From Nitrolancea sp040255925 (GTDB taxonomy: Bacteria > Chloroflexota > Chloroflexia > Thermomicrobiales > Thermomicrobiaceae): DNA of 14,080 nucleotides. The notes below the pieces were generated by a model that had not been told where the DNA came from, searched no databases, and was given only the letters and a program-made list of their open reading frames with translations. The stretch is from the NCBI GenBank assembly GCA_040255925.1, contig JBDZVX010000064.1:1-14080 (forward strand), given 5' to 3'. The position numbers and the translations under genes are program-made. Of the stretch, positions 1 through 7,313 are shown piece by piece; position 1 is the first letter of the stretch, and the number at the start of each line of letters is the position of its first letter.

Positions 1-1
1 A

Positions 2-148
2 AGGCCGCCGGAGACCGAGAGCCAGATCCGAGGACTGGTGTCGGACGACGACGATCAGATGCGAAACAGACTCAACTTCCGATCTTACTACCGGAAAGAA
101 AGCCGAGACCGCTTCGGCAGGTACCGCGTTTCAATGACCGGGCGCTAG
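2..148 (+). CDS. Possible C-terminal end of an unrecognised protein (cut by left edge)
   Basis: A reading frame is open from base 2 to a TAG at 146-148. It encodes about 48 hydrophilic, Arg- and Asp-rich residues ending in RYRVSMTGR. Roughly three quarters of its codons end in G or C, as expected for coding DNA in this genome. It would converge on gap, with the two stop codons overlapping. I do not recognise the protein and cannot see its start. It could equally be chance openness in GC-rich DNA, because another frame of the same stretch is also open. Confidence 0.3.
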   Translation, partial: RPPETESQIRGLVSDDDDQMRNRLNFRSYYRKESRDRFGRYRVSMTGR

Positions 149-1245
149 ACGCGAACCGGAGCCGGCTCCCGTCCGTCGCGCTCGACCGCGACACTCTCGG
201 CTTCCCGCTCGATGATCGGCACCTCGACCGGACAGGCACCAGCCTCATCGCAGGCAACCATGTACCGGGCCAGATCGACGACGCGGCACGCGTAGCCCCA
301 CTCGTTATCGTACCAACCGACGATCCGCACGAGCCCGGAGTCCAGCACATCGGTCGAGAGGCCATCGACCACGCAAGACCGGCTCTCCTTGCGATAGTCG
401 CTGGAGACAAGCGGCAGCGTGCTGAAGCCAAGAACCGCGCTGAGCCTGCCGCTCGCAGCCTCGCTGAACGCGGCGTTGATTTCATCGGCGCTGGCACGGC
501 GCGACAGCTCAACGACGAGATCAACGATCGAGACAGTGATCGTTGGAACCCGGTAGGCAATACCGCCAAGACGTCCTTTGAGCTCCGGAAGGACCAGCGC
601 CAGCGCCTTGGTCGCCCCGGTGGTCGTCGGAACGATGTTATGACCACCAGCCCGAGCCCGCCGGGGGTCCCGGTGGGTACCATCGAGAATATTCTGATCG
701 TTGGTGAAGGAGTGGATGGTCGTCATCATACCGCGTTCAATGCCGAAGGTGTTGTGGACAACCTTGGCCATCGGCGCGAGGGCGTTCGTGGTACACGAGG
801 CACAGGAGACGATGAAATCGGTCTCCATGTCGTATTCTTCCTCGTTGACTCCGACGCAGATGGTCGCATCGGCACCCTTGCCGGGCGCCGAGATGAGCAC
901 CCGCTTGGCGCCGGCTTCAAGATGCGCGCGGGCCTTATCAGCCGCGGTGAACGCTCCAGTGGACTCGATTACCAGATCAACACCGAGATCACCCCAGGGA
1001 ATCTCAGCTGGGTCATCACATGCGGTAACCGTGATCTTCCGCCCATCGACGTAGATGACATCATCGTGTGTCTCTACGTGACCCTGATATGGCCCATAGG
1101 TGCTGTCGTACTGAAAGAGATGGGCGCTCATCTCCGGGTTTCCACGCCCGTTGATGGCGACGATATCAAGATCGTGTCCCCGCTCAAGCATGGAGCGGAG
1201 GACCAACCTACCGATTCGGCCGAAACCATTGATACCTACACGCAT
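145..1245 (-). CDS. gap: Glyceraldehyde-3-phosphate dehydrogenase, probably NADP-type (Calvin cycle)
   Basis: This 366-residue type I GAPDH interconverts 1,3-bisphosphoglycerate and glyceraldehyde-3-phosphate in the cytosol. The Rossmann start INGFGRIGRL is at residues 5-14. The catalytic Cys151 lies in SCASCTTN and the catalytic His178 in TTIHSFT. At the end of the second beta strand the sequence is AINGRGN: Gly33-Arg34 stand where NAD-specific enzymes carry Asp32. This is typical of NADPH-using, anabolic GAPDHs. The protein is about 30 residues longer than most bacterial GAPDHs, with a charged tail that follows a C-x5-C (Cys332, Cys338). The ATG is preceded by GAGGGGG (1253-1259) with 7 nt spacing. 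It is the last visible gene of the minus-strand cluster, 266 bp after tkt, with a hairpin between them. The family call is certain. NADPH preference is inferred. Confidence 0.96.
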   Translation of the reverse strand: MRVGINGFGRIGRLVLRSMLERGHDLDIVAINGRGNPEMSAHLFQYDSTYGPYQGHVETHDDVIYVDGRKITVTACDDPAEIPWGDLGVDLVIESTGAFTAADKARAHLEAGAKRVLISAPGKGADATICVGVNEEEYDMETDFIVSCASCTTNALAPMAKVVHNTFGIERGMMTTIHSFTNDQNILDGTHRDPRRARAGGHNIVPTTTGATKALALVLPELKGRLGGIAYRVPTITVSIVDLVVELSRRASADEINAAFSEAASGRLSAVLGFSTLPLVSSDYRKESRSCVVDGLSTDVLDSGLVRIVGWYDNEWGYACRVVDLARYMVACDEAGACPVEVPIIEREAESVAVERDGREPAPVRV

Positions 1246-1333
1246 GAGTCTACCCCCTCATCTGGTGGAGATTGGTCGCAATCCACTGCGCTATGCCGGT
1301 CGTTTCGACTGGCTCGCTGCGACACGAGTCGAT

Positions 1334-1356
1334 ACTGATTCTGGCTTTCAATCAGT
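1334..1356. promoter_or_regulatory. 7-bp inverted repeat upstream of gap
   Basis: ACTGATT (1334-1340) and AATCAGT (1350-1356) are perfect inverted repeats around a 9-nt centre. They lie about 90 bp ahead of the gap start in the tkt-gap spacer. The repeat may be an operator half-site pair or a small RNA hairpin. I could not match it to a CbbR consensus, and I saw no convincing -35/-10 pair beside it. Confidence 0.3.
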
Positions 1357-1419
1357 GACGTTTCCCACGACCACATAGCACATGGCCCCCTTCACCACCG
1401 GAGATTGGCTACGAGGTCT

Positions 1420-1445
1420 TCGCTGCCGGTTCGCTCCGGCAGCGA
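1420..1445 (-). terminator. Strong hairpin between tkt and gap
   Basis: CGCTGCCGG (1421-1429) and CCGGCAGCG (1436-1444) pair perfectly around a 6-nt loop. A flanking T-A pair makes the stem 10 bp. It lies about 66 nt after the tkt stop. No T-run follows on either strand, so it may be an attenuating, partial or mRNA-stabilising stem rather than a classical intrinsic terminator. It could set a different expression level for gap than for tkt. Confidence 0.5.
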
Positions 1446-1511
1446 TCGGGGAGCCGATGCCGCGCTTCCTCTCGCCTGAGCGATACGAAAGCCAGCGGCG
1501 CTCCCTGGCGA

Positions 1512-3626
1512 TTAGTCGTTGGCCTCGTGATTACCGAGCAATTCCCGCGCCCGCGTGACGACATGCTCTACGGTGAAGCCGTAATGCTTCAACACCTCCT
1601 TAGCCGGCGCCGACGCGCCAAAGGTGTCGACACCGACGGCGTCGCCGTGTGTCCCCGTATAGCGACACCAGCCCTGCGTCGAGCCGGCCTCGACGGACAG
1701 CCGGGCCGTCACCTGGTCGGGCAGAACGGCTTGCCGATACTCCACCGGTTGACGATCAAAAAGCTCCCAGCATGGCATGCTCACCACGCGCGTCGGTACA
1801 CCGGCCGCCTCTAGCTGTTCGCGTGCTTGGAGACAGAGTGACAGCTCGGAGCCGGTCCCAATCAGGATCAACCGTGGCTCCCCTCCCCGTGCCTCCGCCA
1901 GGACATAGGCGCCCTTCGCCAGATCGCTCGCTGGTGCCAGGTCTTGCCCGGCACGGTCCAGAACGGGAATATCTTGGCGCGTCAATGCCAGCATCACCGG
2001 CGCGTCTTTGGAACGGAGCGCCACGCGCCACGCTTCGGCAGTCTCGTTCGCATCCCCAGGCCGGATCACAAGCAGGTTAGGGATCGCCCGGAGCGCGGCC
2101 AGGTGCTCGACCGGCTGGTGCGTCGGGCCGTCCTCGCCGAGCGCGATGCTGTCATGGGTGAAGACATAGATGACCGGCTGCTTCATCAGGGCCGCCAACC
2201 GGATCGCCGGCCGCATGTAATCGGAGAAGACCATGAAGGTCGCGCCATACGGGCGAACGCCGCCGTGGACCGAGGCCCCATTCAGGATCGATCCCATCGC
2301 GTGCTCCCGGACGCCAAAATGGATGTTCTGCCCTTCCCAGCCCCAAGGGCCGCCGGACGTGCCCTGGAGATCGTCGTCTGCCGGACGGCTCTCCGGTGGC
2401 TGAAAATCACCGTGCCCCTTGAGGACGGTATTGGTCGACGGGTTGAGATCGGCCGAGCCCCCGAAGAGGGTGCTCACTCCAGCGGCCAGCGCGTTCAGCA
2501 CTTGGCCGGACGCCTTCCGGGTCGCCACGGCACCCTTCTCCGGCGCGAAGCTGGGAATCAGGTCTTCCCAACCATCCGGAAGCTCACCGTTGACCGCCTG
2601 TTCCCAGGCGGCGGCAAGATCGGGGTAGGCCGCGCGATAGGCATCGAAACGGCTCTGCCAGTCGTCCTGGGCGGCCGCCCCACGCGCACGAGCTTTTCGA
2701 AAATGATCGAGGCTCGCGTCCGGAAGCTCAAACGCGTCCCACTCCCAGCCGAGGTTCTGCTTGGTGAGATCGACTTCCCCGTCGCCGAGCGGCGATCCGT
2801 GAGAATCGGACGTCCCTTGCTTGTTCGGGCTGCCATAGCCGATGGTGGTATGGACCAAAATCAGGGACGGCCGGTTGGTCTCGGCACGGGCGCGCTCGAT
2901 CGCGGCGTCGATCGCGTCAAGGTCGTTTCCATCCTCGACGTGCTCGGTGTGCCAGCCGTAGGCATCGAAGCGCCGGCCAACATCTTCGGTAAAGGAGAGG
3001 TTGGTCGTACCGGCAAGACAGATCTGGTTGGCATCGTAGAGGTAAATCAGCTTCCCCAGTTGGAGATGACCGGCCAGCGAGGCCGCTTCGGAAGCGACGC
3101 CCTCCATCAGGTCCCCATCACTGACGATCGCATAGGTATAGTGATCGACGATGGTGTGTCCCGGTCGGTTAAAGCGTGCCGCCAGAAATCGCTCGGTCAT
3201 CGCCATGCCGACGCCGGTGGCGAATCCCTGGCCGAGCGGACCGGTCGTCGTCTCGACTCCGGCGGTATGGCCAAATTCCGGATGCCCGGGTGTCCGGCTC
3301 CCCCACTGGCGGAACTGCTTGAGATCGTCCAGCGAGAGATCGTATCCGGTCAGGTAGAGGAGGCTGTAGAGCAGCATCGACCCGTGCCCGGCCGAGAGAA
3401 TAAAACGGTCCCGATCCGGCCAGGCCGGATCAGTGGGGTTGTGCTTCAGATAGCGATCCCAGAGCGTGTAGGCCATAGGCGCGGCACCCAGGGGAAGCCC
3501 CGGATGGCCAGAATTCGCACGTTGGACCGCCTCGATCGAGACCACCCGGATGGTGTTCACGCAAAGCTGATCAAGCGCCGTGTCCTGTCCCGTTTTGAGG
3601 CCTCCGGTGGTCTCGGCAGTACTCAT
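1512..3626 (-). CDS. tkt: Transketolase
   Basis: This 704-residue transketolase is of normal family length. It moves two-carbon ketol units between sugar phosphates using thiamine diphosphate and Mg2+, and serves the regenerative Calvin cycle and the pentose phosphate pathway. Visible motifs are ANSGHPGLPLG (residues 37-47, His41), SAGHGSML (78-85, His81), the ThDP/Mg signature SDGDLMEG (169-176) with Asn200 closing it, then the pyrimidine-binding and C-terminal domains (HFGVREHAMG and THDSIALGEDGPTHQP). The ATG overlaps the PRK stop (ATGA, 3623-3626), so translation is probably coupled. A full GGAGGT (3636-3641) lies 9 nt upstream inside the PRK gene. No key residue is missing. The family is certain; the role in CO2 fixation is inferred from the neighbours. 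Confidence 0.97.
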   Translation of the reverse strand: MSTAETTGGLKTGQDTALDQLCVNTIRVVSIEAVQRANSGHPGLPLGAAPMAYTLWDRYLKHNPTDPAWPDRDRFILSAGHGSMLLYSLLYLTGYDLSLDDLKQFRQWGSRTPGHPEFGHTAGVETTTGPLGQGFATGVGMAMTERFLAARFNRPGHTIVDHYTYAIVSDGDLMEGVASEAASLAGHLQLGKLIYLYDANQICLAGTTNLSFTEDVGRRFDAYGWHTEHVEDGNDLDAIDAAIERARAETNRPSLILVHTTIGYGSPNKQGTSDSHGSPLGDGEVDLTKQNLGWEWDAFELPDASLDHFRKARARGAAAQDDWQSRFDAYRAAYPDLAAAWEQAVNGELPDGWEDLIPSFAPEKGAVATRKASGQVLNALAAGVSTLFGGSADLNPSTNTVLKGHGDFQPPESRPADDDLQGTSGGPWGWEGQNIHFGVREHAMGSILNGASVHGGVRPYGATFMVFSDYMRPAIRLAALMKQPVIYVFTHDSIALGEDGPTHQPVEHLAALRAIPNLLVIRPGDANETAEAWRVALRSKDAPVMLALTRQDIPVLDRAGQDLAPASDLAKGAYVLAEARGGEPRLILIGTGSELSLCLQAREQLEAAGVPTRVVSMPCWELFDRQPVEYRQAVLPDQVTARLSVEAGSTQGWCRYTGTHGDAVGVDTFGASAPAKEVLKHYGFTVEHVVTRARELLGNHEAND

Positions 3627-4621
3627 CGTGACATGACCTCCACCCTTAAGGTGCGCAACAGATGGTAGACAATGAAGAGCTGGGTCAGCGTGATCGGGTG
3701 CTGCCGGGCGAGATCATCGGCGGTCAGCCCATTGCTCCAACTGTTATTCAGCTCACCGGTCAGACCCGGGTCGATTGCTTCGAGATGCTGGAGGATGCAA
3801 TTTTCCAGCGTCTCGGCCTCGTTATCGCCGATATCGCCGGCGATATCGACATGCTCGACCGCACGGCCATGCTCGCGATCGAGGGTCAACCGGACTCCAT
3901 TGGCCCCGCCGGCCTCCGCCAGCACCTGGCTGAAGTCTGGATGAGGAAGGGTACCCCGGAGGGTCAGGCGCACATCCAGCCGGTCGGTATTGTCACCAAT
4001 CGAGCCGTTGAGCCGCGCGACCCGTTCATGACCGAACTGGACCACGATATCGGCATGCTGCCGTTGTGGACGGATGAACGCCGCCGAGTCGGGCTCGCGG
4101 CGATCCATGTCACGCAGGACCTCTTCTTCGGTATAGCCGCGCTGCGTCGTATCACGCTTGATCTTCCAGCGGCGGCGGAGCGGCTCGGGCGGATCGAGAT
4201 AGACCCGGACATCAAAGGCGTTCCGCATATCGGGCCGGGAGTAGGCGAGCAGACCTTCAATAATAATGAACTGCTGCGGCACGACATACTCCGGCGGGCC
4301 GAAGTCGCCGATGCTATGCTCGTAGACCGGCTTCAAGATCGGCTCACCGACCCGCAGCAGGCGGAGGTGTTGGGACATGATGTCCATGTAGTTACAGTCC
4401 GGATTCAGCGGGGTGATATTCAATTCCTTGCGCTGCTGCCGGTTGTAACGGTGGTAATCATCGGTACAGAGGACCGAGGTCCGATCCGCGCCAAGCAAGT
4501 TGGCGATGCCGCGCGTGAGCGTTGTCTTGCCGGCCGCGCTGTCGCCAACCACGCCAAGGATGATAGGGCGACAGAAATTCCTTGTCGGTGTCAATGGTCG
4601 GATGTCGAGTGTATCGGGCAC
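3623..4621 (-). CDS. prk: Phosphoribulokinase, class II (plant/cyanobacterial type)
   Basis: This 332-residue kinase phosphorylates ribulose-5-phosphate to ribulose-1,5-bisphosphate, the RuBisCO substrate. The P-loop GDSAAGKT is at residues 26-33. CTDDYH (52-57) carries the catalytic Asp region, KPVYEHS (97-103) matches the substrate-binding KPIYNH block of plant PRK, IIIEGLLAY is the Walker B-like strand (Glu122), and KRDxxxRG follows at 155-162. Compared with spinach PRK as remembered, Cys52 aligns with redox Cys55, but the P-loop Cys16 is Ala30, so the thioredoxin-controlled disulfide cannot form. The start is GTG, with AAGGAG (4629-4634) 7 nt upstream. It overlaps tkt by 4 nt and lies 222 bp after the aldolase. 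A uridine kinase is the alternative but fits the blocks and context less well. Confidence 0.9.
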   Translation of the reverse strand: MPDTLDIRPLTPTRNFCRPIILGVVGDSAAGKTTLTRGIANLLGADRTSVLCTDDYHRYNRQQRKELNITPLNPDCNYMDIMSQHLRLLRVGEPILKPVYEHSIGDFGPPEYVVPQQFIIIEGLLAYSRPDMRNAFDVRVYLDPPEPLRRRWKIKRDTTQRGYTEEEVLRDMDRREPDSAAFIRPQRQHADIVVQFGHERVARLNGSIGDNTDRLDVRLTLRGTLPHPDFSQVLAEAGGANGVRLTLDREHGRAVEHVDIAGDIGDNEAETLENCILQHLEAIDPGLTGELNNSWSNGLTADDLARQHPITLTQLFIVYHLLRTLRVEVMSR

Positions 4622-4777
4622 CGGTTGACTCCTTCCCTCATAGGAGGTGAGGGGCTCAAGGAAAAGCCTACCCCATCATCTCCTCGCCATGCCGTCGGGA
4701 TGTAAAACGGTCTGGGTATCTTAGCCACAACCCTTGCGGCTTAAGCTGGTGGAAATCCTCTCGAAGATAGGGCCAAA

Positions 4778-4797
4778 GGCCGGCCCAGAGACCGGCC
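4778..4797 (-). terminator. Hairpin between aldolase and PRK
   Basis: GGCCGG (4778-4783) and CCGGCC (4792-4797) form a perfect 6-bp stem with an 8-nt loop, about 47 nt after the aldolase stop. On the minus strand it is followed by only TTT. It may be a weak terminator or a pause between the aldolase and prk-tkt. I saw no clear promoter for prk in the rest of the 222-bp spacer. Confidence 0.4.
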
Positions 4798-4843
4798 GTG
4801 ACGTCAAACGTTCAGAATGCGAATGTGGGAACGGGGTACCGAA

Positions 4844-5860
4844 CTACACCCGGGAGACGGCAGGTGAAATCGAGCCGTACTCCTTCTGCCATCCCTCGGA
4901 GGCCGACGGCGCGGGGTAGGCTTCGTACCAGGGCTTCGCGCGGTAATCCGCGATTGCGTTCAGGATCGCCATGCGGCTGCGGCCGGTCGTTTCCAGCTCA
5001 CGGTTGCGATCTTCGGCATTTGGAAGCACCATTGCCTCCTGCCAGACCGCGCGACCAACCATGTACCCGCTGGCACCCTCCTCACAGGCAATCTCGACCA
5101 GCGGCTGGAACACATCGAAGGTCTCCGCGGCGGAAAGGATCACCCACGGCACCGGCGAGATGCTCGTCAGTTCACGGGCGTACTGGCGCAGCTTCGACTC
5201 GTCCTTCTCATAGTTCGGGTCGGCCGGGAACTCCGCCTTGAGCAGGTCAATGCCCAGGCCGGAGAGGCGGCGAGCCGATTCGAGCACAATCTCCGGCTTC
5301 CGCGCCGCGAACTCCGCCGAATTCTTCTTGACATCCGGGGTGAGCGAATAGGACATCGGCTCAAGCAGGAGCGCAATATCGTAGGCGGCACACTCTTCAG
5401 CCACCCGCTTGACCAGGTCCTCCTGCTGGGTCGCGGTTTCGGCGTCCGGCATGTAGTACAGCAGAAGCTTCACGGCGGCGGCGCCCATGCGCTTGATCTT
5501 CTCTACGCTCCAGCCCGGCGCAATGGGAGTGATCCGCGCGTAGTCGCCACCCTCGTAGCCCGACTGCTCCAGAGCGACGAGCAGCCCAACCGAGCCAGGC
5601 AATGCGCGAGAGGTAACCGCCGCGGCGGCGCCATAGATCGGATCGAGCAGGATCGCGCTCGAGAGCGGCGCGAAGGTCCGGACCATATTCAACTTCTCTG
5701 CGACTACCTCATCGTAGCCGATCTCCTGGCCCGGCATGGCCTTCTTGAGCATCGTCTTGAACGAGCCCCGGTGGTCGAGCGCCGCCACCGTGATGATGCC
5801 CCGCTCGTTCGAAATGGACTCCATACCCCTGTACTTGCCGAGGCTCAAATTCTGTGCCAC
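4844..5860 (-). CDS. LacD-family class I aldolase (tagatose/fructose-1,6-bisphosphate aldolase type)
   Basis: This 338-residue Schiff-base aldolase of the LacD/DeoC-like TIM-barrel family makes or splits ketohexose bisphosphates from triose phosphates. Seen are AALDHRG (residues 26-32), AVKLLLYY (129-136, Lys131), LLLEPMSY (164-171), DLLKAEFP (205-212) with Lys208 as the likely Schiff-base lysine, and the phosphate-binding SGYMVGRAVW (264-273). The GTG start is fixed by GGAGG (5869-5873), 8 nt away; the next in-frame Met is residue 13. It is the first gene of the minus-strand cluster with a good promoter 170 bp upstream, so it probably supplies the fructose- (and perhaps sedoheptulose-) bisphosphate aldolase step. 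No lactose or tagatose genes are nearby. Family assignment is firm; the substrate is inferred. Confidence 0.88.
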   Translation of the reverse strand: MAQNLSLGKYRGMESISNERGIITVAALDHRGSFKTMLKKAMPGQEIGYDEVVAEKLNMVRTFAPLSSAILLDPIYGAAAAVTSRALPGSVGLLVALEQSGYEGGDYARITPIAPGWSVEKIKRMGAAAVKLLLYYMPDAETATQQEDLVKRVAEECAAYDIALLLEPMSYSLTPDVKKNSAEFAARKPEIVLESARRLSGLGIDLLKAEFPADPNYEKDESKLRQYARELTSISPVPWVILSAAETFDVFQPLVEIACEEGASGYMVGRAVWQEAMVLPNAEDRNRELETTGRSRMAILNAIADYRAKPWYEAYPAPSASEGWQKEYGSISPAVSRV

Positions 5861-6013
5861 GCGGCGAACCTCCCATCACATACTGTTCCGTTGTCGCCGC
5901 CGATCGAACCGGGGCGCCCAATCTATATCGAGGTCTCGCTGATGGTCAGCGGGCTGTTTTGCCCAGCACGATTGCCGAGCAGGCTGCGACACGAACCCCT
6001 TTCCCAAGGGATT

Positions 6014-6029
6014 TGTGAAGCCTATCACA
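6014..6029. promoter_or_regulatory. CRP-type palindromic operator TGTGA-N6-TCACA
   Basis: TGTGAAGCCTATCACA has perfect half-sites at the classic CRP spacing, with favourable flanks (TT before, TA after). Its centre (about 6021.5) lies roughly 7 bp downstream of the start of transcription predicted from the -10 at 6035-6040. A regulator bound here would block the aldolase-prk-tkt-gap promoter. It could also act as an upstream activator site for the plus-strand gene at 6180. Site recognition is by sequence alone. Confidence 0.6.
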
Positions 6030-6034
6030 TACGT

Positions 6035-6063
6035 AGAATAATGGGCGGCCACAGCCCTGTCAA
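6035..6063 (-). promoter_or_regulatory. Sigma70-like promoter of the Calvin cluster
   Basis: On the minus strand a perfect -35 TTGACA (6058-6063) is followed after exactly 17 bp by TATTCT (6035-6040), a 4/6 match to the -10 consensus. Transcription should begin near 6028, giving a leader of about 167 nt before the aldolase GTG. This is the best promoter match seen in the window. Confidence 0.65.
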
Positions 6064-6179
6064 GTAGTGCTGGAAGGAATATTGCACGAGGTGGGAGCAA
6101 TAGCCGGTTCAAACCCGCGAATTCAGACGCACGAGGGCAGCGGTCCCACGCTTTCTCCGGCGACGTACACTTCGGTTGG

Positions 6180-7268
6180 ATGCCGAAAGCTCGCACCGGT
6201 ACGACCCCGGAGGGTGGTCCTGCATTGCTGAAATGGCTCGTTATTCTCTCGTTGGTGATCGCGGCCGGCATCGCGGTCTACGCGGTGGTCGGCCCGCATT
6301 CGCTGATCTCCATCAGCCGGTACCTGCCGGGCCAGACGATCGGCTCACTCCTGGTGCTGCTCATTGGGAACGAGATTGTGAAAGGGCTGCGCTGGGCCTA
6401 CTTCCTCCGAGCAGCCGATCTCAATATCCGGGTCGTGGACGGGCTCACCAGCTATCTCGCGGCACAGGCCGCCTCCACGCTCCCCGGCGGCTCGGCACTC
6501 GCGGCCCGGATGGCCGAGGAGCACGGCCAGATCCGCATGCGCCAGGCCGCGTCAGGGCTGGTGGGTGAATATATCGCCGATGCCTTCGCGCTGGCGCTGG
6601 TCGCGGCCGCCGCGATCCTCTACCTGCACCAGCCCGCGATCCAGTTGCTCGTTCCGGCCGTCACCGTGCTCACCGGCCTCGGGATCGTCGCGGTGATCCG
6701 CGATCAGCGCCTCGCCCAGTGGGTGACGGGATTGCTCGGCCGCTGGGAGCGGACCCGGCGGGTTATTCCAAAGGAAGAAGACTTCCTCCGGCGCACCGTC
6801 CGCCTCATGCGCTGGCGGGTGATCGCGATCGCCACCCTCTACAGCCTGCTGGCGACCCTCCTTTCGGCCGCGATCCTCTTCACGATCGTGGACAGCCTCA
6901 GCCGGCGAACCGTTCAGCCGGCCGAGGCGATGTACGTGCATTCGTTCAGCACCATCGCCCGGATGGCCTTCCCGGTGCCGGGTGGCTATGCGGTGAGCGA
7001 CGTGAGCCTCGCCGGACTCCTGCATATCGTCGGAATCGGACTCACAGGCTCGGCCTTTATCGCGTTGGTCTATCGTACGGCCGGAACCCTGTTCCGCACC
7101 GGCTTCGGTTTCCTGATGCTGGCGCTCCGGTATCCCCATCTGCTGGCTGGATCGTTGCGTCTCCGCGCTTCCACGGGGCCGATCGTCACGCACGATACCG
7201 CAGGAGGGAACGGGCCGGGGACCGTACTGATGACAGCCGAGCCGACACCGGAACCTCGGGTCCAGTGA
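6180..7268 (+). CDS. UPF0104 / flippase-like (YbhN, AglD, LPG synthase transmembrane-domain family) membrane protein
   Basis: This 362-residue polytopic membrane protein has hydrophobic segments around residues 17-37, 55-70, 132-149, 154-173, 213-237, 276-298 and 306-318. Family landmarks are the cytoplasmic-loop motif TLPGGSALAAR (100-110) and FPVPGGYAVSDVSLAGLL (264-281), matching the PGG-x-G-xx-(E/D) block of this family. Relatives act in lipid or glycolipid translocation or as the membrane half of lysylphosphatidylglycerol synthases. No aminoacyl-transfer domain is attached, so the substrate is unknown. The C-terminal 30 or so residues are Pro/Thr-rich and probably cytoplasmic. The ATG at 6180 has no clear Shine-Dalgarno and no other in-frame Met precedes the first helix, so the start is less certain. 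It stands alone, divergent from the Calvin cluster. Confidence 0.82.
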   Translation: MPKARTGTTPEGGPALLKWLVILSLVIAAGIAVYAVVGPHSLISISRYLPGQTIGSLLVLLIGNEIVKGLRWAYFLRAADLNIRVVDGLTSYLAAQAASTLPGGSALAARMAEEHGQIRMRQAASGLVGEYIADAFALALVAAAAILYLHQPAIQLLVPAVTVLTGLGIVAVIRDQRLAQWVTGLLGRWERTRRVIPKEEDFLRRTVRLMRWRVIAIATLYSLLATLLSAAILFTIVDSLSRRTVQPAEAMYVHSFSTIARMAFPVPGGYAVSDVSLAGLLHIVGIGLTGSAFIALVYRTAGTLFRTGFGFLMLALRYPHLLAGSLRLRASTGPIVTHDTAGGNGPGTVLMTAEPTPEPRVQ

Positions 7269-7313
7269 TGACCGGCGCCGTCGCAAGACTGACGTGAGAG
7301 ACAGCCAACCAGC

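Larger units (their letters stand above)
5861..6179. other. Divergent intergenic region of 319 bp
   Basis: No gene is seen here. The region carries the aldolase promoter and the CRP-type palindrome described separately, the aldolase Shine-Dalgarno (5869-5873), and a 9-bp direct repeat ATCACATAC (5875-5883 and 6024-6032). It also has a small perfect hairpin GCTGA-TGG-TCAGC (5938-5950) in the predicted leader of about 167 nt. No riboswitch class was recognised. A plus-strand promoter for the flippase-like gene is not clear; CTGTCA (6057-6062) with TATTGC (6080-6085) is only a weak candidate. Confidence 0.6.

Noticed and set aside
1944..3668. 574-codon open frame on the plus strand
   Set aside because: It lies opposite transketolase, is Arg-rich with no recognisable motif, and is the usual antisense shadow of a GC-rich gene.
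4629..4690. Imperfect stem in the PRK leader (GGAG..GGGG..GGCT against AGCC..CCTC..CTCC, minus strand)
   Set aside because: Pairing is interrupted by several bulges; not strong enough to claim a regulatory element.
3662..4705. 347-codon open frame on the plus strand opposite PRK
   Set aside because: PRK on the other strand has all family motifs; this frame has none.
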